From contig MU006786.1 in assembly GCA_010093635.1 (NCBI GenBank), positions 1,261,916 to 1,325,915 on the forward strand: DNA of 64,000 bases. The letters are read 5' to 3'. Numbering within the stretch: the stretch's first letter is position 1; each line of letters starts with the position of its first letter. Below are positions 1-11,685 of this stretch, piece after piece. Both the position numbers and the translations under genes were made by a program. The stretch comes from Massarina eburnea CBS 473.64. Lineage: Eukaryota > Ascomycota > Dothideomycetes > Pleosporales > Massarinaceae. The notes beneath the pieces are model-generated. The model had not been told where the DNA came from. It searched no databases and saw only the letters and a program-made list of their open reading frames with translations.

Positions 1-374
1 AACCGTCAAAATTGACTCTCAGAGAGTTGAGAAATCGGCCGTCTTTTCGGCCAAGACGCTAAGGGCGACAGGGGGAGGGGGCAACCCGTTCATGCTCCAC
101 CCTTGTACAGCTGAACGCCTAGCTCGCGTTGCATCCAATCGAATGCCCAAATATAGAAGCCGACCCGCAGAGCTTACTGAGCATTTCCCGTTCTCTGGCT
201 TTCTTAGGTGGTAAGAGAACAAGGCGCTTGGGAGATAGCTTCTCTACTGCTGTTGGCTCCCCGCTTCTTGACTTCCACCTTGAAGTTTAAACGCGTCGCG
301 AGGAAACGATACGGAACGAAACAAAATACGACGTTTCTGGATCGAAGGAATTGGAAGGGTTATCTGGGATCAGG
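1..374. other. Upstream sequence, no gene seen
   Basis: No convincing coding sequence. It probably holds the promoter and 5' leader of the gene starting at 375. One ACGCGT hexamer lies near 290. The open frame that overlaps this start lacks an ATG before 375. Confidence 0.5.
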
Positions 375-1533
375 ATGAGGCGTTCCTGGATAAAAAAGGC
401 GATACTACTCGCTTGCGCCTCTACTTCTGCAGTTGAAGGAGTATGCGCAAGAGTCGCGCCCGCGTACCCGGAAATCACACCCGTCGCCATACTTCCACGA
501 GATGCTATAGAAACTTTGGGATGGTACTCAGCGGCAACAGTCGATGGGGGCTTCACAACGTGTACGACAACAAACTATGCGCCTGCGGAAGATTGGTCAC
601 TGACTCTGTTATCTAGACTCACCGTGGACATACGACGCAGATGCTATGACATACTCGACATCAAGTACCTGGTTTCGAAGATGCGGTGTTGGCTCAACGT
701 GTTCGATGTGGACGGGATGCTCGAATGGCTATCTGGTAGGGCCATCGGCATCATCATCGTGTGGTGCTGGCGGCGCAGCAGGCTCACTGTTCTGTTCGAA
801 CCACGTCCTCTATACATCGAAAGGCGCAAATAAGCCGTATAGCTGGTACTGGTGTGACACGGCGCCATTAACCGGGTCAACCTTTTACGAGCAGCAGCCT
901 TCACAACCACGTAAGTCCCCCTCATCCCTTTAAAGATGTGATATTGACATGAAATCAGCGACATCATCTACCCCAGCATCAACCGACGCAACCACAACAT
1001 CATCTCCGACCTCATCCTTCACCCCTTCGCAAACATCTGCTAGCCCGCTCCCCACTACCTCCTCTGATTCCAGCTCCTCAAATGTTGGCGCGATAGCCGG
1101 AGGCGTTGTGGGTGGTTTCCTCGGTGTTGCACTCATTGGCGTTGGAGCCTTCTTCCTCTGGCGGCGCAACCGAGAAAAGAAGAATATCATAGCTTCCACA
1201 CCAGGAGGCTACGCTCCACCGCCAAACCAGGCGTACCCGAATACCACGTATCCGAACACCGTGTACCCCGCGAGCCCGAATATGGTATATGCGGCCGCTT
1301 ACCAGGCGAATGAGAGCAAACCTGTAGGTGTGCAAGAGGCGGGCAGTTACTATGGACAACCGCAACAAGGAGCGTACCCGCAAGGTCCGTATGATCCATA
1401 CATGTCACAGTATGGAGGGAGTCCACCGCCCGGGTTTGTGGAGGTGCCAACGCCGCAGACGGCATTTGCGGCTCCTGGGGGTGTGTCGGGGAACACGCCG
1501 CAAGAACTGCCTAGCTCGCCGGTAAGAAAGTAA
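375..1533 (+). CDS. Single-pass Ser/Thr-rich membrane protein (Mid2/WSC-like architecture)
   Basis: Exons 375-561, 617-910 and 959-1533 give 351 residues. The first intron (donor GTACGA, CTGAC branch point) and second intron (donor GTAAGT) keep frame exactly. Starting at the ATG at 375 gives a basic-then-hydrophobic signal peptide; the frame upstream of it has no ATG. A Cys-rich extracellular part of about 160 residues follows, then a Ser/Thr-rich stalk (likely O-mannosylated), one transmembrane helix rich in Gly/Val/Ala, a basic WRRNREKK stop-transfer, and a Pro/Tyr/Gly-rich cytoplasmic tail. This layout is typical of fungal cell-wall stress sensors and related surface proteins, but I see no definite WSC cysteine pattern, so a sensor role is inference. 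Confidence 0.8.
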
Positions 1534-2097
1534 CGGGAGAAGGTGAAGTGATGGATTTAATGAATATGTGAAGAAATGATGTAAAGATTGGGCATGGGAA
1601 AAAGAAGTTTACTACCCGTGCATTTGTGGATTTGGATTTGTTTTGGAGCGTTGTAAGGAGGTTCACTTCGCATGTACCCCATTTATGGCATATATTCCCC
1701 CAGCACAGCAGATGACTTTTGACCGAACCTTTCAAGCATTGGAAATGTAAATTTTTATCGTCGTTATGGCATCTTTAAGACAGTTAGCTGTTGCATTAAG
1801 GTTCTGACTGCGACATGCGTTCGCGTAGAGGGTGAGATTCTAAAAGAGAAGGATGCAAAGTGTTTTACGAGGTCTGGACACGGTTTGCATTTAATGAGGA
1901 CGTCATTGCTGCAATTTTGAGCTCGGTTGGTATCATTCCGCAGCTTCACCGATGCACGCATTTCTGGCAGCGGCTGTCCTGATTGAGAAACATCTACTCT
2001 ACAAACGTAGTGGAGCAGAAATAGGATGTACAGTCTATAAACCCTACTCCAAGAGCTTGGCGAGTTTAGGTCGAAGGACCCAGGATAGAGTCACGCA
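1534..2097. other. Convergent intergenic region
   Basis: Lies between the 3' ends of the surface-protein gene (+) and the carrier gene (-). Only short chance reading frames are seen. It presumably holds both 3' UTRs. Confidence 0.5.
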
Positions 2098-3340
2098 CTA
2101 TACGTCGCCGCGCATCTGTCGGAAGAAGTCCATCATGCCTGTGAAGACGACGAGCAAGATACCGCCGCCCGGACCCAACCTCAGCACCTTGGGCAAGAAG
2201 CCCTTGTACAGGGCCGGGAAGCCTTCCTCACGCATAACGGTGCCGAGCGCCGGCCACGCCCAGTTGTACTTGGGCACCGTTCCAGCTACCTTGGGCGAGT
2301 TCTGAATGCGCGACTTGACGACATCCATGGGCGTATTCAGGAGCGTACCCACAGTTCCACCAACGGCTCCGCTGATCAAATCATTCGTGATCTGGCTCTT
2401 CTTATCTGTGGCCTTGGGCAGCAGCCCCCTGACCTGGAAAATGCAACCAAAGTATCCAGCGTTCCAGAGGACATGGCGCCACATGGTCGACTCGAGACCC
2501 TGGTAGAGGGTGAGCGGGCCTTCCTGCTTCACAATCTTCGTCACGCAGTCTATCATGCCGTTGTACTTGTGTGCTTGGGCGCGGTCTTGGAGACGGATCT
2601 TGACGAGCTCAAAGGGGACGACGACAAAGGTTTCGGTGGCTCCAGCAGTGGCACCCGTGAGGATGGAGAGAGACTGGTTCATCTTGGCTTGGCCGAAGAG
2701 GTCGCGGTAGAAGGTGCCCCATGAGTCGTTGGCGGCGAACTTGGTGGCCCTACCGCCATGGTTAGTCTTCGGGAGGATTCGTCGAGGACAGAGGGTCTTG
2801 GATACCTCTTCGGCGCCTCCATGAGAATAGGCGCGGAAATACCGCGGTATAGCCGGGAAGCACTGCGGGGCGTTAGTAATAATGTGTGGTGCGGGCGGGA
2901 TTGTGCGTGCGCCCGTACCCCTCGTTCTTGACGATCTTGCGGAAGCAGTCGACCATGCCATTGTATGACTCCTCGCCGGTACTCTTGCCTGTCTGAAGTT
3001 GTCTACGCAGTTTTAGAAAGCATCGGCCGTGTTTTGAGCGCGAGAGCCTACACTCGGGTCTTGATCACGTCCAGCGGGTACCTGCAAGGTCAGCGATGGC
3101 TAGCTACTACCACTACATTCTCAATGGCCCCTCACATGATCAGAATCTATGCGCACACCCTATAGTTAGCCTTTTGCCCGTTTCATGTTGCGATCTCGAC
3201 GAGGCGACTCACTTCAGACACGCCGGCCACGGCACCTATACAGTCGTAAGCTTCGTGCCGCCATCCGCTCTCTGCGCGCCAATTGACTCACCCGCCGCGA
3301 ATTGATAAATGAACGGCAGCGGTTTCGGATCGGTCGCCAT
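2098..3340 (-). CDS. Mitochondrial 2-oxodicarboxylate carrier (SLC25 family)
   Basis: Seven exons read on the minus strand: 3340-3292, 3235-3213 (23 nt), 3146-3136 (11 nt), 3081-3052, 3002-2919, 2862-2806 and 2749-2098. They sum to 906 nt, a 301-residue protein, the normal carrier length. Three mitochondrial-carrier repeats are visible, each with a PxDxxKxR or PxExxKxR signature: YPLDVIKTR in repeat 1 (completed only through the micro-exons), VPFELVKIR in repeat 2 and TPMDVVKSR in repeat 3. The sequence most resembles yeast Odc1/Odc2, which exchange 2-oxoadipate and 2-oxoglutarate across the inner mitochondrial membrane for lysine metabolism. The gene shares a 265-bp divergent promoter with DNA2. 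Substrate assignment rests on remembered family resemblance and is less certain than the fold. Confidence 0.9.
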
Positions 3341-3363
3341 CTTGTTTGATATAGGGTCGTGTC

Positions 3364-3398
3364 GGAGAGAGAGAGAGATAGAGAGGGAGAGAGAGAGG
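3364..3398. repeat. Imperfect (GA)n microsatellite
   Basis: About 35 nt of GA repeats broken by GATA and GGGA units. It sits just upstream of the carrier start codon, so on that strand it is a CT-rich leader, a common feature of fungal housekeeping promoters. Confidence 0.9.
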
Positions 3399-3518
3399 TT
3401 CTGAATATTTCGCTGGACTGACAGCTGCAGCAGCGTTAACGGCGTATCGGGTGGTTTTCCCCATGTCGTATATGCTTGGCATCACGTGGGGGAGGGGGCT
3501 GGCTGACTCAGCTCATTC

Positions 3519-3558
3519 ACGCGTCTCCGTCGGTTCTGATTGGCGCCCCACGACGCGT
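3519..3558. promoter_or_regulatory. Two MluI cell-cycle boxes (ACGCGT) upstream of DNA2
   Basis: ACGCGT occurs at 3519-3524 and again at 3553-3558, 82 and 48 bp before the DNA2 start. In yeasts this palindrome is the MBF (Swi6/Mbp1) site that drives G1/S transcription of replication genes. The placement next to a replication nuclease-helicase fits that role. Function is inferred, and the site could equally act on the divergent carrier gene. Confidence 0.55.
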
Positions 3559-3605
3559 CGACCACTGCTTCTACTAATGCGCCTTGCACCCACGTTCGCC
3601 TCCCA

Positions 3606-6600
3606 ATGTCAACACGTCAGAAACCATTCTTTGACCAGAAGCATAAGGTAACCCCACTTTGCCCGTGCCCTCGCTGCATAACTAACACATCTCAAGTCTT
3701 TCAAGGGCCAATGGCATCGTCAGCGAAACGCCCACAACTCTCACCACGGCGATAACTCAACGACCGCTGCCCAGCCTCAACGCCAGATTACATCCGGTCC
3801 GCCTATCATGCCATCCACGCAGACCCGATCGAAGCTCAAGAAGTTCCAATTTATCGAAGGCGCGCCCGCCGAAGAGTCGCTAGGGCAACGCGAAGAGGCC
3901 GAGAAGAAAAGCGCAGTCGCAGCCGAGAAGGAAAACGTCGTCGCGGCCCCCAAGGACGTGACGACACCGAAAGTGGATAGGGTAGTTCGCTTTGAGACCC
4001 CGAACCCCAAGACTGCGACTGCAAACGTCCGCCTGCCTCCCTCGACGCCTGCTGCGAAGACTGCCCCTCCGCCCTCGACGCCAGCCCCCCGGCTCCCGCT
4101 CTCGGAATTGGTCGGCAATGTCGACGAGATGAACAGATTCCCGACTAAGCCTGCACATTCCCCGGAGGAGCAGCTCTTCTGGCGCGGATCGCAGCCGTCA
4201 CACACGCCGTTGACCAAGAAGCGCGCCAGGAGTTCATCGCCGCCATCAGGCCGGTCGCAGGACGGGTCGGCGAAGAAGTCCATGCACACGCCGCGCATAG
4301 ACCCAGCCAAGGAGCTATGGAACCGGTACACCAACAGCAATTGTGGAACAGGGAAGTCGGTAGCATTTGCCCATATCATCAGGGAATCTTCTCCCCGGTC
4401 TTCCGCGACAGCTGGGAGCGTTAGCGGCCTGCGGCGATGGGCCAGCTGTGGTGTGGAGTTTCCTGCGTCGGTGAGGAAGAAACGGAGGGTGGTTGGTTCA
4501 TTCCGGCCTCTCAAGGACTCTAGCAACGACGGATCTCGCCAGGCGAGCTCTGACGAAGTGGCTCAAGACCAGGAGCAACCGCCCGCAAAATCGCAGCTCG
4601 CCCTCATGGTGGAGAGCATGCGCGAGTCGCTCCCACAGCCGCTGGATGACTGGGTGACTACAGACATACCTGCCAGCTCATCGCCGCTGCCCGAGACCGA
4701 CCGTCGAGTGCGGAATGCCATCGAATCACCGCTGCAGCGACGTAGCCGAGATTCCCAACAAGACGAAGACACGTCCGATACCATACAAGGCGACAAGGAC
4801 ATACTGGGTGACGGTGACGGCTGCGGTGACTACAACTTGCCGGAGCGGACATCTCCGGGTTCGTCAGATGAGTTTGGGGACGCCGATTTCGACGACGACA
4901 TGGTAGACGTGCTGGAGCTATCAAATCCCCTGTCCAAACCATCGAAGAGTAGTGTGCCATTACCTGCAGAGCCGGTAAATTTATCTTCGAATCCACCTCC
5001 AGCAGCACCTCGCGCAGGTGACGCAGACAGTGATGATGAGTTTGGACTAGACGAGGACGACTTTGCCGCCGACCTAGAGCATGTGGCATCGTTCTATGAT
5101 ACGGAGGGTGAACCCCCCCAGGAACAATCAAATGAACCTGTGGCCAATGGCGCATTGGCTAGCGATGCTGTAGCTGCGCCTTCCGTTGTCAATTTGGTGG
5201 ATGATGACGATGATGATTTTGGCGATGATATTGACGCGGATGAATTTGCTGCTGCCGAACTGGCAGCCACTCAGGACCCCACAACCACTGTATGTAGACC
5301 AAGCAGCTATTGAATAATGAATGCTGAATTTTGAAATACTAGCAGGATCCTCGAGCCATTCAACGTTACTGCATCAAATCTGTAGACGACAGTACCTGGA
5401 CCACCGAGCGTGGTTATCAAATGCCTCAAAAGGTGCGCCTGCCTCCTTATGTTATCCCTCTACCGTCATTGACTAATTCGAAGTAGGTGCTGCTTGTGCA
5501 AGAGGAGAAGACCAAAGTAGCCAAAGCTATCACTCTCCGAGAGGCATGGTATGACACACCTTGCACTCCAAACTCTTTCGTCCACGTTATCGGACAATTT
5601 TCTGAAAGCGGGGAATGTATCATCGACAACCATCACAACATGCTTATTCTTCACCCGGATCACCTTATTTCGGCCACTGTTGTCGCAGACTCTTTCGGCT
5701 GTCTCCGACGAGCTGTACTACAAGATCGCATCAAAGCCACGAGCAGGGCGAACCCGCCAATGCTATATGGTACACTATTGCACGAATTGTTCCAGGAAGC
5801 ATTGAAGGTCAATCGCTGGGATTCCGGATTTTTGCTCGAGACGATCGATCTCCTTCTCCCAGCCAAGTTTGAGACTATCCTAGAGATTGAGTCTACTTGC
5901 GAGGAGGTCAAGGCGCATATGACCAGCAAGCTACCTGAACTTCAGTCGTGGGCTGAGGTCTTTGTTCGGGCACAACCCAAGGCCGACGCTGTTGTTCGCG
6001 AACGCAATGGCAAACAGTCCATCATGAGCATTAACAAACTACTTGACGTTGAAGAGCACGTATGGTCGCCAATGTATGGGTTGAAAGGCAACATCGACGC
6101 CACTGTCCAAGTCACCATGCAGGACGACCAAGGCGAGCGAACCCTCACTGTACCCTTCGAGGTCAAGACCGGAAAGAACTCTTCAAACGCCGCCCACGTC
6201 GCACAAACAGCCTTGTATAATCTTCTATTGTCTAATCGATATGGTATGACAGCTCTCATGTCGTTCGTTGTTCATATTGCTGACTTATGTAGATGTTGAC
6301 GTTGCGTACGGTATTTTGTATTATCTCGAAACTTCCGACACCAGTCGCATTCCCGCTGTGCGTAACGAAATTATCCATATGATCATTAAGCGCAACGAGC
6401 TCGCATGCTATGTCCGCGACCGCATCGAACTGCCTCCTATGCTCAAGGAGGACTTCAAATGCCAGAAGTGTTACGCACAAGAACCATGCTTCCTGTACGA
6501 CAAACTTGTCGAAGGTGGACAGGGTGAGAGCCTCAATAATAAAGCAAAGGAGCGTTATGACGAGTTAGTCAAGTCCCTCAAGCCGTCGGACCAAGAGTTC

Positions 6601-8940
6601 ATGAAGAAGTGGGACACGCTTTTGACCAAAGAAGAGTCGGATATGATGAAATTCAGGCGAGAGTTGTGGACCATGCTCAGCGAAGAGCGTGAGAAGCTTG
6701 GCCGATGCTTTTCGAACGTCCAACTGGAACCTGGATCTGGACGTGAAGAGAACAATGGTCAGAAGATAAACCGCTACTCTTACACATTCATCAAACCGTG
6801 CGCCAAACCAGGTTTCTCTTTCACAGAATCGCAACTGATCGTTGGGGAACCAGTCGTCGTTTCCGACGAAGAGGGTCATTTCGCACTCGCCAACGGCTAT
6901 GTTACCAATGTGAGCAAGCGACGCATCACTGTTGCGGTTGATCGTCGACTACACAACTCTCGGACCAAGCTTCCCGGCTTTACCCCACGGAGCAATCAGA
7001 CCTTTGTCGGTATTATGGAGGTCACGAAAGAAGGCACCGCCTTTCCGAAGTATCAAGAGGAGGAAGAGCCTGTCCTGTATCGTCTGGATAAGGATGAATT
7101 CAGCAACGGAATGGCAGCAGCGCGTAACAATCTCATTCAAATCATGGATGATAACGTTTACAAAGCCAAGGACCTCCGTTCACTCATTGTGGACGGACGC
7201 GCTCCAGTTTTCAGGCCGGTGCCAGCTAATATCCCGCTTCCTCGCTCGCAGATGTCCATGAACGCAGACCAAAGGGCTGCCATTTCTAAAGTCATGACAG
7301 CGAAGGACTGTGCTCTTATCCTCGGCATGCCTGGTACTGGAAAGACTACAACCATTGCGCACATCATCCGAACACTCACCGCGCAGGGAAAGAGTGTGCT
7401 TCTCACTTCGTACACACATACAGCTGTAGACAACATACTCCTCAAGCTACGTGACGATGACATCGGCATCTTGCGCCTAGGAGCGGCTGCAAAGATCCAC
7501 CCTGAGGTACGACAGTTTGCTACTCTGGCAGCCGAAACCAAAGACAGTCTCGAAGATTTGAAGAAATCTTGGATGGACCCCCCAGTAGTTGCTACGACTT
7601 GCTTAACGATCAACCACGCACTCTTCAATCAGCGCGTCTTCGACTATTGCATTGTCGATGAAGCGTCGCAGATCACACTCCCTGTCTGTCTAGGCCCCAT
7701 CCGTATGGCGCAGAAGTTCATACTTGTCGGTGACCACTATCAGCTTCCTCCCTTGGTCCAGAACAAGGAGGCTCAAGAAGGCGGTCTTGATGTTTCGCTG
7801 TTCAAGCTACTTTGTGAGGCTCACCCCGAAGCCGTCACTAGCCTGGAGCATCAGTACCGCATGTGCGCCGACATCATGCTCTTGTCGAACACTTTCATCT
7901 ACTCTGGTCGCCTCAAGTGCGGAACTGCATCTGTAGCCTCACATCAGCTCACTATCCCCAACCCCTCTGGGCTACAGTCTCATCACCACAAACTACACCA
8001 ACCGCATACGCTCACTGAGTCCATGTGCCCCAGTCCCACATCTTCGTCATGCTGGCTCTCGCGCTCACTCGCACCCTCTGCACCCGTGGTCTTCATCAAC
8101 ACGGACGCCATCTCTACGACTCTCGAGACTCAATCCGGTCCCCGCATAACCAATACTCTCGAGGCACGCCTTGTGACACAACTCACAGTCTCTCTCCTCT
8201 CCCTTGGCATCCCCGCCACGGAAATCGGCGTCATAGCTTTTTACCGCAGCCAACTCGCTCTGCTACGCTCCTCCCTCGCCTCAGCGCGCACACAGACCCA
8301 GTCTTCTGAGCTGGCAGCCCCCGTCACAGGATCCAGTGTAGCGGCCGTAGAACTCCATACAGCAGACAAATTCCAAGGCCGTGACAAAGAGGTGGTCATT
8401 GTATCCAGCGTGCGCAGTAACGAAAATGGCGTCGTCGGCGACCTTCTCAAGGACCGACGACGTGTCAACGTAGCACTCACGCGTGCGCGGTCGAAACTCA
8501 TCATCTTGGGCAGCGAGAAGACTCTTTCCTCGAATGATCTTCTCGGTGGCATTGTCGCACTGTGCCGCGAAAAAGGATGGGTGCTCGACCTGCAGCAGCA
8601 TATGGTGGATAGCCACTCCTTTGACGAAGGCGTCACACAGACAAACAAAACACCCTCTACTAAGGTGCGACCGAGCCACAAACTCACGCCGAAGAGCCCT
8701 ACGCCTAGTCCGACTATGAAACGCAAGACGTTGGGGGATATTACGTTGAATGCGAGTCGTGGGAACGTGCAACCGCAGAAACGAACGAAAAATGCGAGCC
8801 AAAAGACGCCGTCTTCGAGTCCGGATAACTTGAAGACGGATAAGGCGTTGAAGGTACCGAAGAAAGTGTTCACGGCGGGGAAGAGGGGTGTACTTGAGGG
8901 TAGGCCGATCTTGGGGAATATCTTTCATGGGGCTGTCTGA
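3606..8940 (+). CDS. DNA2: DNA replication ATP-dependent nuclease/helicase DNA2
   Basis: Exons 3606-3647, 3697-5289, 5346-5432, 5487-6243 and 6293-8940 give 1708 residues. The start has an A at -3 and opens a 14-residue first exon. Residues ~1-540 are disordered and rich in Ser/Pro/Asp. Around 575-830 lies the RecB-like nuclease: a Cys after the GCLRR motif, a GNIDATV aspartate near 780 and the EVKTGK motif near 803, followed by a CxxCxxxxxC cluster that should complete the Fe-S site. The SF1 helicase follows, with Walker A GMPGTGKTT near 1171, a VDEAS Walker B near 1281, QYRM, and a late VALTRARSK motif VI. The C-terminal tail (about 110 residues) is basic and disordered. DNA2 trims Okazaki flaps and resects double-strand breaks; RAD51 acts downstream of resection and lies ~44 kb away. 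Confidence 0.96.
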
Positions 8941-9282
8941 ACGAGAATGAGGACCAAATACACGCTCGTTTTCGTATGGAAATTGGAACCTGATATGTAC
9001 GTCGGTTACTTACAGCGTAGTGGTCCGTCTAGATGGTGGAAAGGTGTATAAGGTTTGCATATCGGTGTTCCTGGGTATTATGACTCGGTATTGGATTAGT
9101 CTAGCATTGCTTTTTGATATAATGAGTGGTTAGAATAACACTGGTCCCACGGACTTGTACCATGATTCGAATAGATTAAAGGACATGATTGAAATCTTCT
9201 TTTCCCCTTGTTATGCTCTTTACCAAGACAGTTCTTTGGGAGGGTGCATGTTACACGGCGTTTATTAGCCTCGCATATATAC
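8941..9282. other. DNA2 3' flank
   Basis: No gene recognised. Base composition becomes AT-rich toward the inverted-repeat element that follows. Confidence 0.5.
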
Positions 9283-9538
9283 AGCACTACGTCGTAAGTT
9301 TCCGCACGGTTTTTGGAGCACTAAAAAGTCTCACTACTATAACCTCTATCTATAACTCCTACACTATAACGCCTATACTAAATTATAAGCTTTATAGAAC
9401 TATACATGCCTCTATAATAACAGCGCAGGCAGGAATCTTATACAAACTTTATCTTAAGTTGTAGATAGCTGACTGAAAGAATTCTAGCACTCTGAAAACT
9501 GTGCGGAAACTTCTAACGAGGTACTGTAGCACTGCTGT
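9283..9538. mobile_element. Candidate MITE with imperfect terminal inverted repeats
   Basis: The left arm (about 9284-9324) and right arm (about 9485-9537) are inverted copies sharing an unbroken GTTTCCGCAC core and, outside and inside it, degenerate AGYRCTAC and AGYRCTA blocks. The ~150-nt interior is very AT-rich and TpA-rich and non-coding. The total of ~255 bp, inverted ends and lack of coding capacity fit a non-autonomous DNA transposon. No clear target-site duplication could be fixed because the ends are degenerate. Confidence 0.5.
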
Positions 9539-9599
9539 GCTACTTTCTAAATAAACATTGCACAGTACACACACTCATTCACAGGCTTTTGTTATACTG

Positions 9600-9962
9600 C
9601 TACGGATACTACACCGGGATCTAACTACGGCTGTGTCATCCTCTTCTTTAACCTCTTCACCTGCATCACCCTTACATTTTCAACTCCTGCTCCGCGATTT
9701 ACGGGCACAAATATACTTCTACCTCGGCGTGCCCATACTTTCTGCCTCCAAACCCTCTGCTCGCTTGTCCATCCTAGCCAGCACAACACCCTTCGCCTGC
9801 CTGCACACCTGCACACCGCGGTGCAGCACCTATAAGATCCTATATTTTAAATGCTTATGTGAGCATACCCGTGCAAAAGGACACTGCACGGTGGTAGTTG
9901 ATATTGGAAACAGAGACATGTACCACGTAGGAGCTATAGGAACCGCGCCGATTTTCTTATAA
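9600..9962 (+). pseudogene. Possible relic of an F-box-like / LxxELRxxIY protein
   Basis: An open frame without an ATG contains LLLRDLRAQIYFYLGVPI near 9680-9735. This resembles the L-P-x-E-L-R-x-x-I-Y-x-x-L motif seen at the start of many fungal F-box-like proteins. The remainder is low complexity and is followed by AT-rich sequence. The call is tentative: one short motif inside a decayed strip next to a candidate transposon. Confidence 0.25.
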
Positions 9963-10992
9963 GTCGAAGCGCTACTACTCAACATACAACCTGACGGGCT
10001 AGAAGAATCAAGCATATTTATACTGTCTCGTATTCGGGGCTTGTGCTATCGAGTTGGTTCTTTCATAAGGATGTGAGGTTTAGGCTCTGGTAAGAGGTAT
10101 TTGCGTTCCTTTGCTTTACCTTATAAAATGAAAGGTCTAATGAGCTGATTACTTGCGATGCAGAGAAGCCCATCCGAGCATCGCGCGACTGATCGTCGGC
10201 TCTTGAACTCGAAATTGTGAGTTTATGAAGCAGATATACTAGTGTATCATTACTTAGAGATGTCCATTGCGGAAGGCGAGATGTTAGGGAAAAGTCAACG
10301 TTGCTACACAATCTTCAAAACATACAAACATTACAAGTACTTTGCTTTTCTCTCATGTTGTTACAGCTATCTACACAAATGTCTTGAACTTTAGTGATTG
10401 CTGCCTAAGTGGCTGTGTAAATTTCTCTCCGTCAGCATCGTCATCCCGCTGCTTACCCAACCCGCAAACTTAGTTTCGCACCTGACCAAGCTGCACCAAG
10501 CCTTTCCAACCACACAAATAGGCATTAGTAGTGCCGATTTGTTGATGGAAAGTAGGCGGAGCATCGAAGGATCGAGTGTTACAAGGATAGGCATTGGAAG
10601 TGTGGGTATAGCTTTGCTGTGCGGCGAGGAATTCGAAGTGGATGCGCTGATCACCAGGTCATGTCTTGAAACGCAAGTCTACTCTGGCGGCGCATGCTTG
10701 ATAACAAGTGCAAGAAAGCGGCGAGGCGGGAGGGGAGATGCGATCCTTAGCTATTGACATGATATGTGATGGATTGGTAGACTCGACTGAACTATGGTAC
10801 AGGAGCGAAAAGGAAAATAGGGTATCTAAACGAACGTTAGAAACCTGCTGGGTAAGATAGTAAAATGACGGAAGAGAAAGTCAACACTTGCTTCGACGTC
10901 ATGTAAGTGCTCGCAAACTAAGACAGCAATGAAAACGTTCCCTGCTCTCGATCCCTCAAGGCCCTTCATGGTTCTAAACGCTCAAGTCATTC
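9963..10992. other. Intergenic region, no supported gene
   Basis: About 1 kb with only short frames on both strands, most lacking an ATG. AT-rich at its left end, more balanced to the right. It lies 3' of both neighbouring genes. Confidence 0.45.
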
Positions 10993-11685
10993 CTACGGCG
11001 AGACCGTATGTATGATTGTCGGTATCGTTGGTATCGGCGGTATGGTCGGCGCCGCATTGTTTTTTGGAGAAGTAATCGCATAATATCTTGAACTTGTCGT
11101 GCTCGTACTCCTAGGTCGTGTCACTGCCCTTGTCCCCAAACTCCCACTCTCCCCTTCTGGACTCAATCCACCACTCGTCGACGCAGTACTGACAGTCCCA
11201 CCGCTATGTCGACTCGTTCCCCCACTAACGCCACTCCCAGTGCTCCCCTGTGTCAGCGAACCTGTTTCCTCTTCTGAAAGCGTAGTATGCAGCGGAATCA
11301 ATCTATCCCTGCTGACCCTCTGATCCACAGCATCCGTGTCAACATATAGTGAGACGCTGGTATGTCTTTCGTGGCTGAACATACTAATCTTCCTCCTCTC
11401 ATTATTATCTCCTCCATTAGGTGACACGTTCGCGAGGAGAGCAGCCTTGTCTGTGGATGCGGTGCGGAAGGGATGATAGGATCTTGAGCGCATTTCCGGG
11501 TGTAGTTTGTTGCGGGCAGCACGTCTACGGGTGATGTAGATGATAAGCGAAGTGAGGAAGACGACAATGAAACCGAGGAATACGGCGCCGAGGACTATAG
11601 TTCCGGTGTTCCAAGCTTTGGGTGGGGGGGTTGATGTAGATGTTGGATGGGCCGAGGGTTGGTTGTCCGTTGGTGTGGGAGCCAT
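10993..11685 (-). CDS. Small single-pass membrane protein, fungal, unknown function
   Basis: One uninterrupted exon of 230 residues. The ATG at 11685 (context GCC ATG GC) is preferred to the longer frame because the upstream part looks untranslated. Residues ~1-27 are Pro/Thr/Ser-rich and extracellular-like without a classical signal peptide. One strong transmembrane helix follows at ~28-51 (rich in Val, Phe, Leu, Ile), then a YITRRRAARNK basic stop-transfer and a long Ser/Thr/Gly-rich cytoplasmic tail ending in Pro/Ile repeats (PTIPPIPTIPTI). No enzymatic domain is recognised. The shape resembles the membrane anchors of glycophorin-like or Mid2-like proteins but lacks an ectodomain. Confidence 0.65.
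   Translation of the reverse strand: MAPTPTDNQPSAHPTSTSTPPPKAWNTGTIVLGAVFLGFIVVFLTSLIIYITRRRAARNKLHPEMRSRSYHPFRTASTDKAALLANVSPNGGDNNERRKISMFSHERHTSVSLYVDTDAVDQRVSRDRLIPLHTTLSEEETGSLTQGSTGSGVSGGTSRHSGGTVSTASTSGGLSPEGESGSLGTRAVTRPRSTSTTSSRYYAITSPKNNAAPTIPPIPTIPTIIHTVSP

Noticed and set aside
8241..8928. Two overlapping minus-strand frames over 200 codons at the DNA2 3' end
   Set aside because: Both are antisense to the helicase motif region and tail; composition mirrors the sense strand and no family is recognisable.
10398..10757. Plus-strand frame of about 119 codons with a competing minus-strand frame
   Set aside because: No ATG at the start and mutually overlapping frames; neither has recognisable motifs.
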